Assembly: GCF_000204015.1 (NCBI RefSeq)
Contig: NZ_GL883081.1
Span: 170,321-225,786, forward strand
Direction of reading: 5' to 3'
DNA: 55,466 bases
Source of the DNA: Asticcacaulis biprosthecium C19
Lineage (GTDB): Bacteria; Pseudomonadota; Alphaproteobacteria; Caulobacterales; Caulobacteraceae
The position numbers were made by a program, and so were the translations under genes. The notes below the pieces were generated by a model. That model saw nothing but the letters and a program-made list of their open reading frames with translations. It was not told where the DNA came from and did not search any database. Below are positions 42,035 to 50,762 of this stretch, piece by piece. The number at the start of each line of letters is the position of its first letter. The first letter of the stretch is position 1.

Positions 42035-43219
42035 ATGGATACCGCACCCGCCCTCACCGCCTCCACCACCGCTGCCACGCGGATCGCGAAGATCGAAACC
42101 TTCGCCGTGCCGCCGCGCTGGCTGTTCGTACGCATTGAAGATTCCGAAGGCGCCGTCGGCTGGGGCGAAGCCTCGCTGGAAGGCCACACCGAAGCCACGC
42201 AAGCGACCTTCGCCGAGATCCGCGAACGCTTTGTCGGCCATGATCCCGAACGCATCGAAGACATGTGGCAGGTGTTTTACCGCCTGGGCTTCTACCGCGG
42301 CGGACCCGTGCTGATGTCGGCCCTGTCAGGCTTCGACCAGGCCTTGTGGGACCTGAAGGCGCGCCGTCTGGGCGTGCCGGTATGGCAATTGCTGGGTGGC
42401 AGGGTCCGTGACCGGGTCCAGGTCTATGCCTGGATCGGCGGCGACCGTCCCTCTGACGTTGTCGACGCCGCCAGGGCCCGCCAAGAGCAGGGCTTCAAGG
42501 CCGTCAAGATGAACGCCTCCGAGGACATGGGCTGGCTCGATTCGCCGAAGGTCATCAACGGCGTGCTGGAGCGCGCCACCTCGGTCCAGGCCCTGGGACT
42601 GGATGTCGGGCTCGACTTCCACGGCCGGGTTCACAAGCCTATGGCCAAGCAACTGGCCCACGCCCTGGAACCCATCCGGCCACTGTTCATCGAGGAGCCG
42701 CTGTTGAGCGAGCACCTCGAAGCCATCGAGCAGCTTTCAAAGCTGACCACGACGCCAATTGCCCTTGGGGAACGTCTCTACAGCCGCTGGGATTTCAAGC
42801 CGTTCTTCGAGCGCGCCTGCGTCGACATCATCCAGCCCGATCTGTCGCACGCCGGCGGTATTTCCGAAGTGCGTCGCATCGCCGCCATGGCCGAGGCCTA
42901 CGACGTCGCCGTGGCGCCGCACTGTCCGCTGGGGCCGCTGGCCCTGGGGGCGTGTATGCAGTTGGGGATTGCGACACCGAACCATGTCATCCAGGAAATG
43001 TCGCTGGGCATTCATTACAACACCAATGGCCATGACCTGCTGTTCTATATGAAGAATCCGGAAGTGTTCGATGTCCGCGACGGCTATGTCGAAGCGCTAA
43101 CTGGGCCGGGTCTGGGCGTCGAGATCGACGAGGACAAGGTGCGCGAAATGGCGAAAGACTGTCCGCCATGGCGCAATCCGGCGTGGCGCGGGCCTGATGG
43201 ATATGTCAGGGAATGGTAG
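42035..43219 (+). CDS. dgoD: D-galactonate dehydratase
   Basis: A 394-residue enolase-superfamily enzyme of the mandelate racemase group, dehydrating galactonate to 2-dehydro-3-deoxygalactonate. Metal ligands are expected in GLDVGLDFHGR (Asp), LFIEEPLL (Glu) and ALGERLYSR (Glu), and the general base is His in APHCPLGPLALGAC. The ATG at 42035 is favoured; the longer frame upstream reads into A+T-rich promoter sequence. It is the first gene of the galactonate operon. Related gluconate or fuconate dehydratases cannot be excluded by sequence alone, but dgoK and dgoA downstream support galactonate. Confidence 0.9.
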   Translation: MDTAPALTASTTAATRIAKIETFAVPPRWLFVRIEDSEGAVGWGEASLEGHTEATQATFAEIRERFVGHDPERIEDMWQVFYRLGFYRGGPVLMSALSGFDQALWDLKARRLGVPVWQLLGGRVRDRVQVYAWIGGDRPSDVVDAARARQEQGFKAVKMNASEDMGWLDSPKVINGVLERATSVQALGLDVGLDFHGRVHKPMAKQLAHALEPIRPLFIEEPLLSEHLEAIEQLSKLTTTPIALGERLYSRWDFKPFFERACVDIIQPDLSHAGGISEVRRIAAMAEAYDVAVAPHCPLGPLALGACMQLGIATPNHVIQEMSLGIHYNTNGHDLLFYMKNPEVFDVRDGYVEALTGPGLGVEIDEDKVREMAKDCPPWRNPAWRGPDGYVREW

Positions 43220-43228
43220 ATCAAGAGG

Positions 43229-43327
43229 TCCACAGATTACACAGATTTCACAGATCGGCGCTACGCGCCCTTTCTATGATCACCGTCTCAGGTTTCAGCA
43301 GAACTCCCAATCTGTGTAATCTGTGGA
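43229..43327. repeat. Inverted repeat between dgoD and the lactonase gene
   Basis: Two perfectly complementary 19-base arms (43229-43247 and 43309-43327), built of CACAGATTA-type units, are separated by 61 bases. This type of ACAGATTACACAGAT sequence is a familiar repeat in proteobacterial intergenic regions. Lying inside an operon, it could lower expression of the downstream genes or stabilise the upstream mRNA. Confidence 0.85.
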
Positions 43328-43370
43328 TCCCCTTACAAAACAACGCCACGACAACGAAACAGGGAACGCA

Positions 43371-44237
43371 ATGCCTCAGGATATCATTCGCCGCACGGGA
43401 CCGGGCGCGCTTTTGGGCGAAGGACCGCTGTGGTCCCGCCGTGACCAGTGCATCTATTGGGTCGATATCCTGTCGCACAAACTCAACGCCTATTATCTCG
43501 ATGGCCGGCACAAGACCTGGAGTTTCGACTGCCCCGTCTGCTGGGTGATCGAGCGCGAAAAAGGCGGCTTTATCGCTGGCCTTATGACCGGGTTCGCCGA
43601 GCTGACCCTGGATCCCTTCACCGTCCGCCATATCCTCAATCCCTACCCGCATGAGCCGGAAAACCGCCTCAACGACGCCAAGGCCGACGACCGCGGTCGC
43701 ATCTGGGCCGGCTCGATGCACAAGCCGATCACCAAGACGTCGGGCGGCTGGCACCGGCTGAACACTGACAAGACTGTCACCCATGTTGACGGTCCCTACA
43801 CCATCCCCAACGGTCCGGCCTTTGCTGCCGACCACAGCCACGTCTTCCATACCGACACCGACCTGCGCCAGGTCTTCCGGTTCGACATCGACGCCGACGG
43901 CGAACTGAGCGGCAAGCGGCCCTGGCTGACATTTCCAGAAAGCTGGGGATATCCCGACGGTATGACGGTGGATGCCCAGGGCGGACTGTGGATCGCCCAC
44001 TGGGGGGCTGGGCGCATTACCCGCTTCAACATGGACGCGACCCCCGACTTCCATATCGACCTGCCGGCCCAACAGATCACCTCTATGACCTTCGCCGGGA
44101 ATGACCTGAACCGCCTGTTCGTCACCTCGGCCGCCATCGACCTGCCCGACGACCGTGAAGCCGGGACATTGTTCGAAATCCCAAGTGACCTTCTGCGCGG
44201 CCATACCGGCCTTGAACCGCAGAAGTTCAGGGGCTAA
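43371..44237 (+). CDS. SMP-30/gluconolactonase-family sugar lactonase
   Basis: A 288-residue six-bladed propeller. Family features seen are the metal Glu in ALLGEGPLWSRRDQCIYWVDI, ENRLNDAKADDRGRIWAGSM (Asn/Asp ligands), and ESWGYPDGMTVDAQGGLWIAHW. It would open galactono-lactone (or a related aldonolactone) to galactonate for DgoD. The ATG at 43371 has AGGGAA upstream. It is 32 bases before dgoK in the operon. Confidence 0.88.
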   Translation: MPQDIIRRTGPGALLGEGPLWSRRDQCIYWVDILSHKLNAYYLDGRHKTWSFDCPVCWVIEREKGGFIAGLMTGFAELTLDPFTVRHILNPYPHEPENRLNDAKADDRGRIWAGSMHKPITKTSGGWHRLNTDKTVTHVDGPYTIPNGPAFAADHSHVFHTDTDLRQVFRFDIDADGELSGKRPWLTFPESWGYPDGMTVDAQGGLWIAHWGAGRITRFNMDATPDFHIDLPAQQITSMTFAGNDLNRLFVTSAAIDLPDDREAGTLFEIPSDLLRGHTGLEPQKFRG

Positions 44238-44269
44238 ACCCGGCCAGTCATTGAAAAGAGACTCACATC

Positions 44270-45193
44270 ATGTCCGCCGAACCGCCCGCCCTGCTTGCCG
44301 CCGACTGGGGCACGACCAATTTCCGCCTGTTCCTGTTCTCGGCCGACGGCGAGATCATCGCCCGCCACACCGCCAATATCGGCCTGAAGAACCTGGGTGT
44401 CCTGACCTTCGAACAGGCCCTGACCTCGGTGATGAAGGAAGACTTTGCCCGTCCGGACCTGCCGATCCTTCTGTCGGGCATGGTCGGGTCGCGTCAGGGC
44501 TGGCAGGAAGCGCCGTATGTCGCTTGCCCGGCTGGTCTCGACGATGTCGTCAAGGGTCTGGTCGCCGCCCCGGCCGACAAGCTGAAGGTCAAGATCGTCC
44601 CGGGCCTGTCCGGAGACGCCGACCATCCCGGCCTGATCAATGTCATGCGCGGCGAAGAAACGCAGATCTTCGGCGGGTCGCACAAGGCTGGAGCCCAAAC
44701 CGAGAATGCCGTCTACGTTCTGCCGGGCACCCACAGCAAGTGGGCGTCGGTCGAAGGCGGCCGCATCAGCGGTTTCTCGTCCTACATGACCGGTGAAATG
44801 TTCTCGGTGCTGAAACGCCACTCCATCCTGGGCGACCTGATGGACAACGATATCGACGATGATGACGCCTTCAAGCTGGGCATCGACCGGGCGATGAATG
44901 ACAAGTCCTTCCTGTCGCTGATCTTCTCGGTGCGCACCGAAGCCCTGTTCGGCCATATTAAGCCGGAGAGCCTGTCGTCCTACCTGTCGGGCCTGCTGAT
45001 TGGGTCGGAGATCCGTGCCGAAAGCATCCGTCACGGTATTCGGCCGGTCACCCTGATCGGCGACGGCACCCTGATCGGCGTGTACGAACGCGCGCTGCAA
45101 CACACCGGCTTCACCGACGTCGTCCGCCGTAACGGCGACGACGCTTCGGCCGCCGGCCTTTGGGCGATCGCCCAGCAAGGACGCCTGATATGA
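44270..45193 (+). CDS. dgoK: 2-dehydro-3-deoxygalactonokinase
   Basis: A 307-residue sugar kinase of the DgoK family. The N-terminal phosphate loop is AADWGTTNFRLFLF, and the middle contains LSGMVGSRQGWQEAPYVACP and VYVLPGTHSKWASVEGG, both typical of DgoK. It phosphorylates 2-dehydro-3-deoxygalactonate at O6. Its stop overlaps the dgoA start. Confidence 0.95.
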   Translation: MSAEPPALLAADWGTTNFRLFLFSADGEIIARHTANIGLKNLGVLTFEQALTSVMKEDFARPDLPILLSGMVGSRQGWQEAPYVACPAGLDDVVKGLVAAPADKLKVKIVPGLSGDADHPGLINVMRGEETQIFGGSHKAGAQTENAVYVLPGTHSKWASVEGGRISGFSSYMTGEMFSVLKRHSILGDLMDNDIDDDDAFKLGIDRAMNDKSFLSLIFSVRTEALFGHIKPESLSSYLSGLLIGSEIRAESIRHGIRPVTLIGDGTLIGVYERALQHTGFTDVVRRNGDDASAAGLWAIAQQGRLI

Positions 45194-45834
45194 CACCGGA
45201 ACTCGCCGTCCGCTGGCAGGACGCCCTTGACACGCTTCCCCTGGTCGCCATCCTGCGCGGCCTGAAGCCGTCCGAAGCTGTCGCCGTCGGTGAGCGACTG
45301 GTTGAAGCCGGATTCAAGGTGCTGGAAGTGCCACTGAACTCGCCCGAGCCGTTCGAGTCGATCCGGCTGCTTGTGGAAGCCCTGGGCGATACGGCGATTG
45401 TCGGCGCCGGCACGGTGCTGAAGGTCGAGGATGTCGACGCCCTGGCTGGCGTCGGCGGCCAGATCTGCATCTCTCCCAATGCCAATCCCGACGTCATCCG
45501 CCGCGCCAAGTCGTACGGCATGATTTCCTTCCCGGCCTTTTTCACCGCCACCGAAGCCTTTTCGGCCGTCGATGCCGGCGCCGATGCGCTGAAGCTATTC
45601 CCGGCCGAACTCGCCGGGCCCAAGGGTTTGAAGGCGTTGAAAGCCGTCCTGCCCAAGGCGATGCCGGTGTTTCCGGTCGGCGGGGTCGAACCGAGCAATA
45701 TGACGGACTATCTCGAGGTTGGCGCCGCCGGCTTCGGTATCGGGTCATCCGTCTATAAGCCTGGCGACACGCCGGACATTGTCTATGGTAAGGCGAAAGC
45801 GTTCACCGACGCCTGGGCGGCTCTGAAGGGCTGA
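45190..45834 (+). CDS. dgoA: 2-dehydro-3-deoxy-6-phosphogalactonate aldolase
   Basis: A 214-residue class I aldolase giving pyruvate and glyceraldehyde 3-phosphate. The catalytic Glu46 (KVLEVPLNSP) and the Schiff-base Lys135 (ADALKLFPAEL) are present, as is the phosphate site PVGGVEPSN. The ATG at 45190 overlaps the dgoK stop (ATGA). Confidence 0.95.
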   Translation: MTPELAVRWQDALDTLPLVAILRGLKPSEAVAVGERLVEAGFKVLEVPLNSPEPFESIRLLVEALGDTAIVGAGTVLKVEDVDALAGVGGQICISPNANPDVIRRAKSYGMISFPAFFTATEAFSAVDAGADALKLFPAELAGPKGLKALKAVLPKAMPVFPVGGVEPSNMTDYLEVGAAGFGIGSSVYKPGDTPDIVYGKAKAFTDAWAALKG

Positions 45835-45867
45835 GACCCGCGGCGTCGCCTGACAAGGGAGGCGCAG

Positions 45868-46293
45868 ATGAACGAGCGAACGACATCCTCCGAACCGGTT
45901 CTGCTATCCGGTGGAAATCCTCAGATCGCCAAGGGTTACGGCGACGCACCCGTCCAGGCCTATATCGCCGCCATGCCGGGCTGGAAGCGCGCCGTTGGGG
46001 AAATGCTTGATACCTTGATCGTCAAGGCCGTTCCTGGCGTGCAAAAGGCCGTCAAATGGAACACGCCCTTCTACAGCGTCGACGACAAGACCTGGTTCCT
46101 GGGGTTTCACTGCCTCACCAAATACGTCAAGGTCGCCTTTCCCCGTGGCGCGTCGCTCGAGCCTCTACCGCCCGGCACCTCCAAACAGACGCAGGTGCGG
46201 TATCTCGACATCTACGAAGACAAGCCATTCGACGAGGCGCAGTTCACGGCGTGGGTCGAACAGGCCAGCCAGCTACCCGGCGACAAGCTGTGA
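45868..46293 (+). CDS. DUF1801 domain protein
   Basis: A 141-residue soluble protein of the DUF1801/YdhG type. VQAYIAAMPGWKRAVGEMLDTLI precedes the typical AVKWNTPFYSVDDKTWFLGFHCLTKYVKVAFPRG. The role is unknown; related domains are thought to bind small molecules. AAGGGAGG lies before the ATG. It follows dgoA by 33 bases and may be read through from that operon. Confidence 0.82.
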   Translation: MNERTTSSEPVLLSGGNPQIAKGYGDAPVQAYIAAMPGWKRAVGEMLDTLIVKAVPGVQKAVKWNTPFYSVDDKTWFLGFHCLTKYVKVAFPRGASLEPLPPGTSKQTQVRYLDIYEDKPFDEAQFTAWVEQASQLPGDKL

Positions 46294-46419
46294 TGAGGGC
46301 GGATGTTTCAATGCCCGGTCATGGAAGCGCCACGTTGTCACTAACCTTGTGCAAGCTGTGACTTCGGCCGCCTGAAAAGGACGTTGCAGCGATAGCCGAA
46401 ATTTGGCTATGCACCGGTC

Positions 46420-46941
46420 ATGCAGATTCTTCCCGTTCAATCCGGTGATATCGCGAGGCTGTCCGCCCTTGCTCGTGACTGTTTCAGCGAAACCTTCGGA
46501 CATCTCTACCCGCCGAGTGATCTGGAGGCCTTCCTGGTCAAATCCTATTCGGCAGAGGCGTTGCTTGCGGACATCACAGATCCATCACAGTACTGGCGCA
46601 TGGTTATCGATGACGCCGGGCACACGGCGGCGTACCTGCATTGCGGTCCCGTCACCCTGCCCTTCGACGAAGCCGATGGAAACCGTCACGGCGAACTGAA
46701 GCGTATCTATGTCCGCGCGTCACACCAGGGGCTGGGCCTTGGCAAGCGACTACTCGAAACGGCGCTGAACTGGATGTCCCGGACCTACGGCGATGCGCCA
46801 CAATGGCTGGGGGTGTGGAGCGGCAATGACCGCGCCCAGGCCATCTACGCTGGTTACGGCTTCGAGAAAGTCGGCGAGTACAAGTTCGCGGTCGGCGAAA
46901 CCCTGGACGACGAGTTCATTCTGCGGCGGTTACCCGGCTAA
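46420..46941 (+). CDS. GNAT-family N-acetyltransferase
   Basis: A 173-residue acetyltransferase. The acetyl-CoA site is LKRIYVRASHQGLGLGKRLLETAL (Q-x-x-G-x-G type), and the end is WLGVWSGNDRAQAIYAGYGFEKVGEYKF, as in spermidine/amino-group acetyltransferases. A polyamine substrate would fit the window, but nothing in the sequence proves it. It ends 26 bases inside the convergent GNAT gene. Confidence 0.85.
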   Translation: MQILPVQSGDIARLSALARDCFSETFGHLYPPSDLEAFLVKSYSAEALLADITDPSQYWRMVIDDAGHTAAYLHCGPVTLPFDEADGNRHGELKRIYVRASHQGLGLGKRLLETALNWMSRTYGDAPQWLGVWSGNDRAQAIYAGYGFEKVGEYKFAVGETLDDEFILRRLPG

Positions 46942-47359
46942 AGCAGGTCGCGCTGGCGGGGCACAGGCTGGCAAACTCAGCCGAGGCGGCAAGGGCCGGC
47001 GGCGCGTCACTGCGGTCGCGGGTTTGCCAGCCGAGGTGGACGAAGAAGTCAGCGGCTGTATGGGTCAGCAGCCACAACTCCCGAATGCCCATTGCGTGAG
47101 CTTGATCAGCGGCATAAGCGACCAGCGCCGCGCCATGCCCCTGCCCTTTCGCCTCCGGTAAAACCACCAGTGACCGCAGCAGGGCGGCATCGCCATAGGT
47201 TTCAAGCGCGACATAGCCAGCCGTTTGGCCGTTGCAGTCCAATTGCCAGACGACCTGATGCGGCTGGCCGAGATCCGACACCGGAAGGCCTTCGGAGGCC
47301 AAGGCAGAGATCAGATCGGCATCGAAGGCCGGGACGGAAACGAAGGACTTATCCGACAC
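46916..47359 (-). CDS. GNAT-family N-acetyltransferase, convergent
   Basis: A 147-residue acetyltransferase with core LRSLVVLPEAKGQGHGAALVAYAADQAHAMGIRELWLLT followed by AADFFVHLGWQTRDRSDAPPAL. The last part resembles ArsN2-type and related GNATs. The start is GTG; there is no ATG upstream. Its 3' end overlaps that of the previous GNAT gene by 26 bases. The gap 47360-47541 beyond it shows no gene. Confidence 0.82.
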   Translation of the reverse strand: MSDKSFVSVPAFDADLISALASEGLPVSDLGQPHQVVWQLDCNGQTAGYVALETYGDAALLRSLVVLPEAKGQGHGAALVAYAADQAHAMGIRELWLLTHTAADFFVHLGWQTRDRSDAPPALAASAEFASLCPASATCFSRVTAAE

Positions 47360-47541
47360 GGTACCACACGGCGTCGATCATAAAACAGCCGCCTTTCCTT
47401 ATTGGTGCTGGCGTGTCGCGCAGGTCGACACAGATCAGATGGGGGGCATTGAATTATGGATAGCGCGTGTAGGGCTCAAAGACAATCGGCGCCCATCACC
47501 TCTGCCAGTCGATGCATTCTCCGTCGGCAGCAGACCTCACT

Positions 47542-48579
47542 CTACCGCTTCGTCAGATCGCACCGCGTCTTCAGCCGGTCGAGAAGCGCATCTATCACAA
47601 CATCGGCGCGGCGGGTCAGATCGACATAGGGCGAATATTTAGGATGGTTTTCATGCCCCTCGGTGCGCGGGTTCCAATAGGTTACCGTGTCGATCAGGCG
47701 CATGATCGTCCTTTCGGTTTCCCGGTAAGCACTGCAGCCCTCGATGGTGTCGCCGACAGCGAAATAGCGGTCACCCGCGGCAACGGCCGCTTCGCCCTCT
47801 TCGATATCTTCGGTTATGCTTTTCATCGCCGCGGCTATCTGCTCGCCGAAGCCGTCACGACCGCAGACATCCTGAGAACCCTTGACGGCTATGGCTCGTT
47901 CCTGGGCCATCTCGTGCGCAAAGGCCGCGATGGTGATCGGGTCGAACTCAGGATGCAGCGCACCATAGGCCAGGACCTTCGCAATCAATATATCGTACGC
48001 CTTGGCGGCCTCGCCATAACGCTGACACGCCACAACATAACCCTGGCTCTGAGCGTAACCGCTGCCATCGCGAAACTTGAAATCGGCTTGCCAGGCGTCG
48101 GATGTGAAAGCGGCGCGTTCGCTCGGCAATTTCGCCAGTTTGTTGCCCTTGAAGTCCTTGTCTTCGGATAGCATCGCATTATAGGCCATGCCTCGGGCAT
48201 TGTTGCCACAAGCCGCCGTGAGACTTCCCTGCAGCCCTGGGCGACGCCCGCGAAGATTGTTCAGCCCGTCCTGAAAGACAGACTTTCCAGGCACGTCGGG
48301 CAGCAGCAAATACGCGCTGATGGCGTAGTCAGCCATCATCATGGATCTGTTGGTGCGGCTGTACCAGACGCAGGCCTCCGTCAGCTTGCGTTTGGCGTTT
48401 AGCTTGTCTGCCTCCGCCCAGTAGAGCGATTCATCATTGAGCGCCTTGATGGCTATGGCTTGGAGATCGCGGGCGCCCGGCTTTGCCAGAGCCGCTGGCG
48501 CAAACAGCGCCAAGGATAACAGGCCAGCCAGGACCAGCACATGCTGAAGAAAATGTCGGGAGCCGGCGGGGTAAGGCAT
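47542..48579 (-). CDS. Exported protein with two Cys-containing helical repeats (array member 9)
   Basis: A 345-residue protein with a Sec signal (LQHVLVLAGLLSLALFAPAALA). It contains two similar helical segments, around 70-110 (ADKLNAKRKLTEACVWYSRTN) and 265-310 (GDRYFAVGDTIEGCSAYRETE), each with a G/K-D/R-x-x-x-A/G-C-x-x-Y core also found in the protein at 49352. It looks TPR-like but is not a standard TPR. The ATG at 48579 is preferred, with AGAGG upstream and signal directly after. It starts 7 bases after the preceding gene's stop, so both are translated together. Function unknown. Confidence 0.72.
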   Translation of the reverse strand: MPYPAGSRHFLQHVLVLAGLLSLALFAPAALAKPGARDLQAIAIKALNDESLYWAEADKLNAKRKLTEACVWYSRTNRSMMMADYAISAYLLLPDVPGKSVFQDGLNNLRGRRPGLQGSLTAACGNNARGMAYNAMLSEDKDFKGNKLAKLPSERAAFTSDAWQADFKFRDGSGYAQSQGYVVACQRYGEAAKAYDILIAKVLAYGALHPEFDPITIAAFAHEMAQERAIAVKGSQDVCGRDGFGEQIAAAMKSITEDIEEGEAAVAAGDRYFAVGDTIEGCSAYRETERTIMRLIDTVTYWNPRTEGHENHPKYSPYVDLTRRADVVIDALLDRLKTRCDLTKR

Positions 48580-48586
48580 ACGACCT

Positions 48587-49249
48587 CTATCGCGCGTAGT
48601 GACCAGTGGGCGACCAGACGGCGGCGGGGCCACCCGACATGCCAACCGGCGGAATGATGACAGTGACCGGCTTACCATTGACCTTCAGTGTGACGTCGGC
48701 CGACGACGCCTCCAGGCCTTGCTGGGTGAAGGGCAAGGCACCGAGCGGACGATTGATCTGAACCAGAGGCGTCAGTCCGGCCAGGGTGACTTCAAAAACG
48801 TGCTTGCCGACGGTGATTTTGGAACCCACCGTACCTGGCGCCCCGGTTTCATCGACGACAATCTTGGCCTTCAACACCGGTGCCGTTTCGAACGGTGTGC
48901 CTTTGAAAACCTTTGGCCCGAAATAGGCGCCGACCTTGGGGTCACCCGAAACAAATCCCATGACGACGGGCGGCTCAGCCGGATTGGGCTGATAGAAGAC
49001 CATGCCGGATGCCGATGAACCGACCGGTGTCTGAACCATCCGCGCCACGTGCAGAATGACATTGGGTTGGGTCAGGGACGCGTCGGTCACCGCCACCAGA
49101 TCGACCCCGCCCTGCCATGACATCCAGGCCATAACCGGCGGGACGACTTCGGTGCTGAGGGCCTGCGCTGCACCTGCCAGCGGAGCGATCGTCGCCCCAG
49201 CCAGGGTGGAAAGCAAAAGCGTGCGACGGTTGCTGAGTAAGGCTGACAT
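48587..49249 (-). CDS. Exported protein of unknown function, Tat-type signal (array member 8)
   Basis: A 220-residue protein with a twin-arginine-like signal (SNRRTLLLSTLAGATIAPLAGAAQA) and a beta-rich mature part (VVPPVMAWMSWQGGVDLVAVTD..., GSKITVGKHVFEVTLAGL, LKVNGKPVTVIIPP). No family recognised. It has no Sel1 repeat, unlike the genes upstream. The start at 49249 is the second of two close ATGs; 49261 is possible. Confidence 0.7.
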   Translation of the reverse strand: MSALLSNRRTLLLSTLAGATIAPLAGAAQALSTEVVPPVMAWMSWQGGVDLVAVTDASLTQPNVILHVARMVQTPVGSSASGMVFYQPNPAEPPVVMGFVSGDPKVGAYFGPKVFKGTPFETAPVLKAKIVVDETGAPGTVGSKITVGKHVFEVTLAGLTPLVQINRPLGALPFTQQGLEASSADVTLKVNGKPVTVIIPPVGMSGGPAAVWSPTGHYAR

Positions 49250-49351
49250 GATGGTTCTCATTGTTTGTTGTGTGAAAATCGCGATAAAGCCGTATCGACA
49301 GTCAAAGCACATGCGAACGGCGGAACACCGTTACAAATCTTGTTAGCGCGG

Positions 49352-50059
49352 CTACCTGGTCATCGTTTCGCAAATGCCGCTGTAGGGAATACCTTTGAAA
49401 TTGTTGGGCCAGGTCAGGCAGGTCTTCTTGATTTTGGCCTGGACCTCGGACGACTGGGCCATGGCCTTGTTGACCATCGCGGTGGTACGCTCATTGTGCA
49501 CGGGCTGCTTGCCTGCGGCGCCGATATTGGCGGCGGTCATGTCGCGCAAAGGCGTGAGGACCAGGTCCGGCAAAATGATCAGGGCCGAGTAATAACCTGC
49601 CATGGCGCCGTCGGCGTCACCGCGGGCAAAGTCAGCGTCGGCATCTTTTGTGTACTGTATGGATCGCTCCAGTTCAGCGACGATCGGCGCCATTTGGGCC
49701 TGGAACCTGGCGTCAAATTTCGCTGCTTCACAGCTGCTACGACGCTTAAGGTAGGCGCCGAAGGCCATGTCATCGACCTTGGCTTTGGCCTCCGCGCGTT
49801 TGTCGTCGGGCCAGGTCGGGAAGCTGTCGGAAAACGCCTGGAAGATGACGACGGCCTGCTTGGTTTCGGCTTCAGCCGCTCCGAACAACTCACAGGCCGT
49901 CTTGAAGTCGCCCTGCTTTTCGGCGGCGTCCGCATCGCGGAGATATTTGCCGCCCGCCTGGCCATGCGCCTTGACCTGCTCGTACAGGGCCTTGTCCTGG
50001 GCCAGAACGGGTTGAGCGGCCAGCAAAAGGGCAACTGTGGCGCAAATGTAGGTCTTCAC
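49352..50059 (-). CDS. Exported helical protein with Cys repeat (array member 7)
   Basis: A 235-residue protein with a Sec signal (VKTYICATVALLLAAQPVLAQ). The mature part is predicted helical, with AEKQGDFKTACELFGAAEAETK and DFARGDADGAMAGYYSALI as two similar units. The first has the same GD...ACxxF/Y core as the protein at 47542. A GTG at 50059 with AAGAGGT 5 bases before it is chosen over a longer frame overlapping the upstream gene. Function unknown. Confidence 0.72.
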   Translation of the reverse strand: MKTYICATVALLLAAQPVLAQDKALYEQVKAHGQAGGKYLRDADAAEKQGDFKTACELFGAAEAETKQAVVIFQAFSDSFPTWPDDKRAEAKAKVDDMAFGAYLKRRSSCEAAKFDARFQAQMAPIVAELERSIQYTKDADADFARGDADGAMAGYYSALIILPDLVLTPLRDMTAANIGAAGKQPVHNERTTAMVNKAMAQSSEVQAKIKKTCLTWPNNFKGIPYSGICETMTR

Positions 50060-50124
50060 GGCGTACCTCTTGGTGTTAAGCCGAGACAGGGAAGGATTCG
50101 GGAAAGTTTGGGGAAGACCGGGCA

Positions 50125-50736
50125 TCACAGTTGGATTTCATCCAGCAGCTTGTAGCTCAGGGCTTCAGCGGCTTTGACGTCCTCTGCGGACAGTTCCATC
50201 AAGTAAGTGTCACGGGCCTCTTCCAGGTCTGAGATCTGATCCGAACCGGGCTCGGCGCCAAAGTCAGGCTGCGCCTTCGCCGATCGAATGGCCAGCATGA
50301 TCCAGGCGCAGGCTCGCACCAGATCCGGAGCGCCGACAAGGTCACCGGTCTCGTAGTAGATACTCAACACCGTCTGCGCGCCGACAAAACCGGCCTTCGC
50401 GGAGCGGAGATAATGGTTGAGTGCCTGAGCATTGTCCTGCGCGATGGGCGCGTTGCCGGCTTCAAAATCCATGGCCCGCATCATCAGGGCTTCGCCGTGA
50501 TTCTGAGCGACGGCTATGTCAAGATAGGCATTTCGCTTGATCGGGTCGTAGGTGACGATGCTGGAATCCGTCAGGGCTGCGGCGACCTGAAACGCTGCTT
50601 CGGCGTCCCCCTTATCGGCGGCCGCGATCAGGGCCTCATAGGCAGCCATGTCCTGGGGGGGCTGCGCTGCCAGCGGTAGCGCTGTTGTCAGCAGTGTCAG
50701 GGTCGTCAGGCAAATGACGGAAAAAGCTTGGCGCAT
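50125..50736 (-). CDS. Exported Sel1-repeat protein (array member 6)
   Basis: A 203-residue protein with a Sec signal (AFSVICLTTLTLLTTALPLAA) and Sel1-like repeats from about 30 to 140 (GDAEAAFQVAAALTD, YLDIAVAQNHGEALMMRAMDFEAG, YLRSAKAGFVGAQTVLSIYYETG). It is a paralogue of the next gene, sharing the whole layout and the C-terminal LSAEDVKAAEALSYKLLDEIQL block. Sel1 repeats are helical scaffolds that bind proteins. Confidence 0.78.
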   Translation of the reverse strand: MRQAFSVICLTTLTLLTTALPLAAQPPQDMAAYEALIAAADKGDAEAAFQVAAALTDSSIVTYDPIKRNAYLDIAVAQNHGEALMMRAMDFEAGNAPIAQDNAQALNHYLRSAKAGFVGAQTVLSIYYETGDLVGAPDLVRACAWIMLAIRSAKAQPDFGAEPGSDQISDLEEARDTYLMELSAEDVKAAEALSYKLLDEIQL

Positions 50737-50762
50737 AATGGGGGTCCTTGACGGCGAAAACA

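Noticed and set aside
47360-47541. Possible small gene between the GNAT gene and the exported-protein array
   Set aside because: No start with ribosome-binding site and no credible product in any frame.
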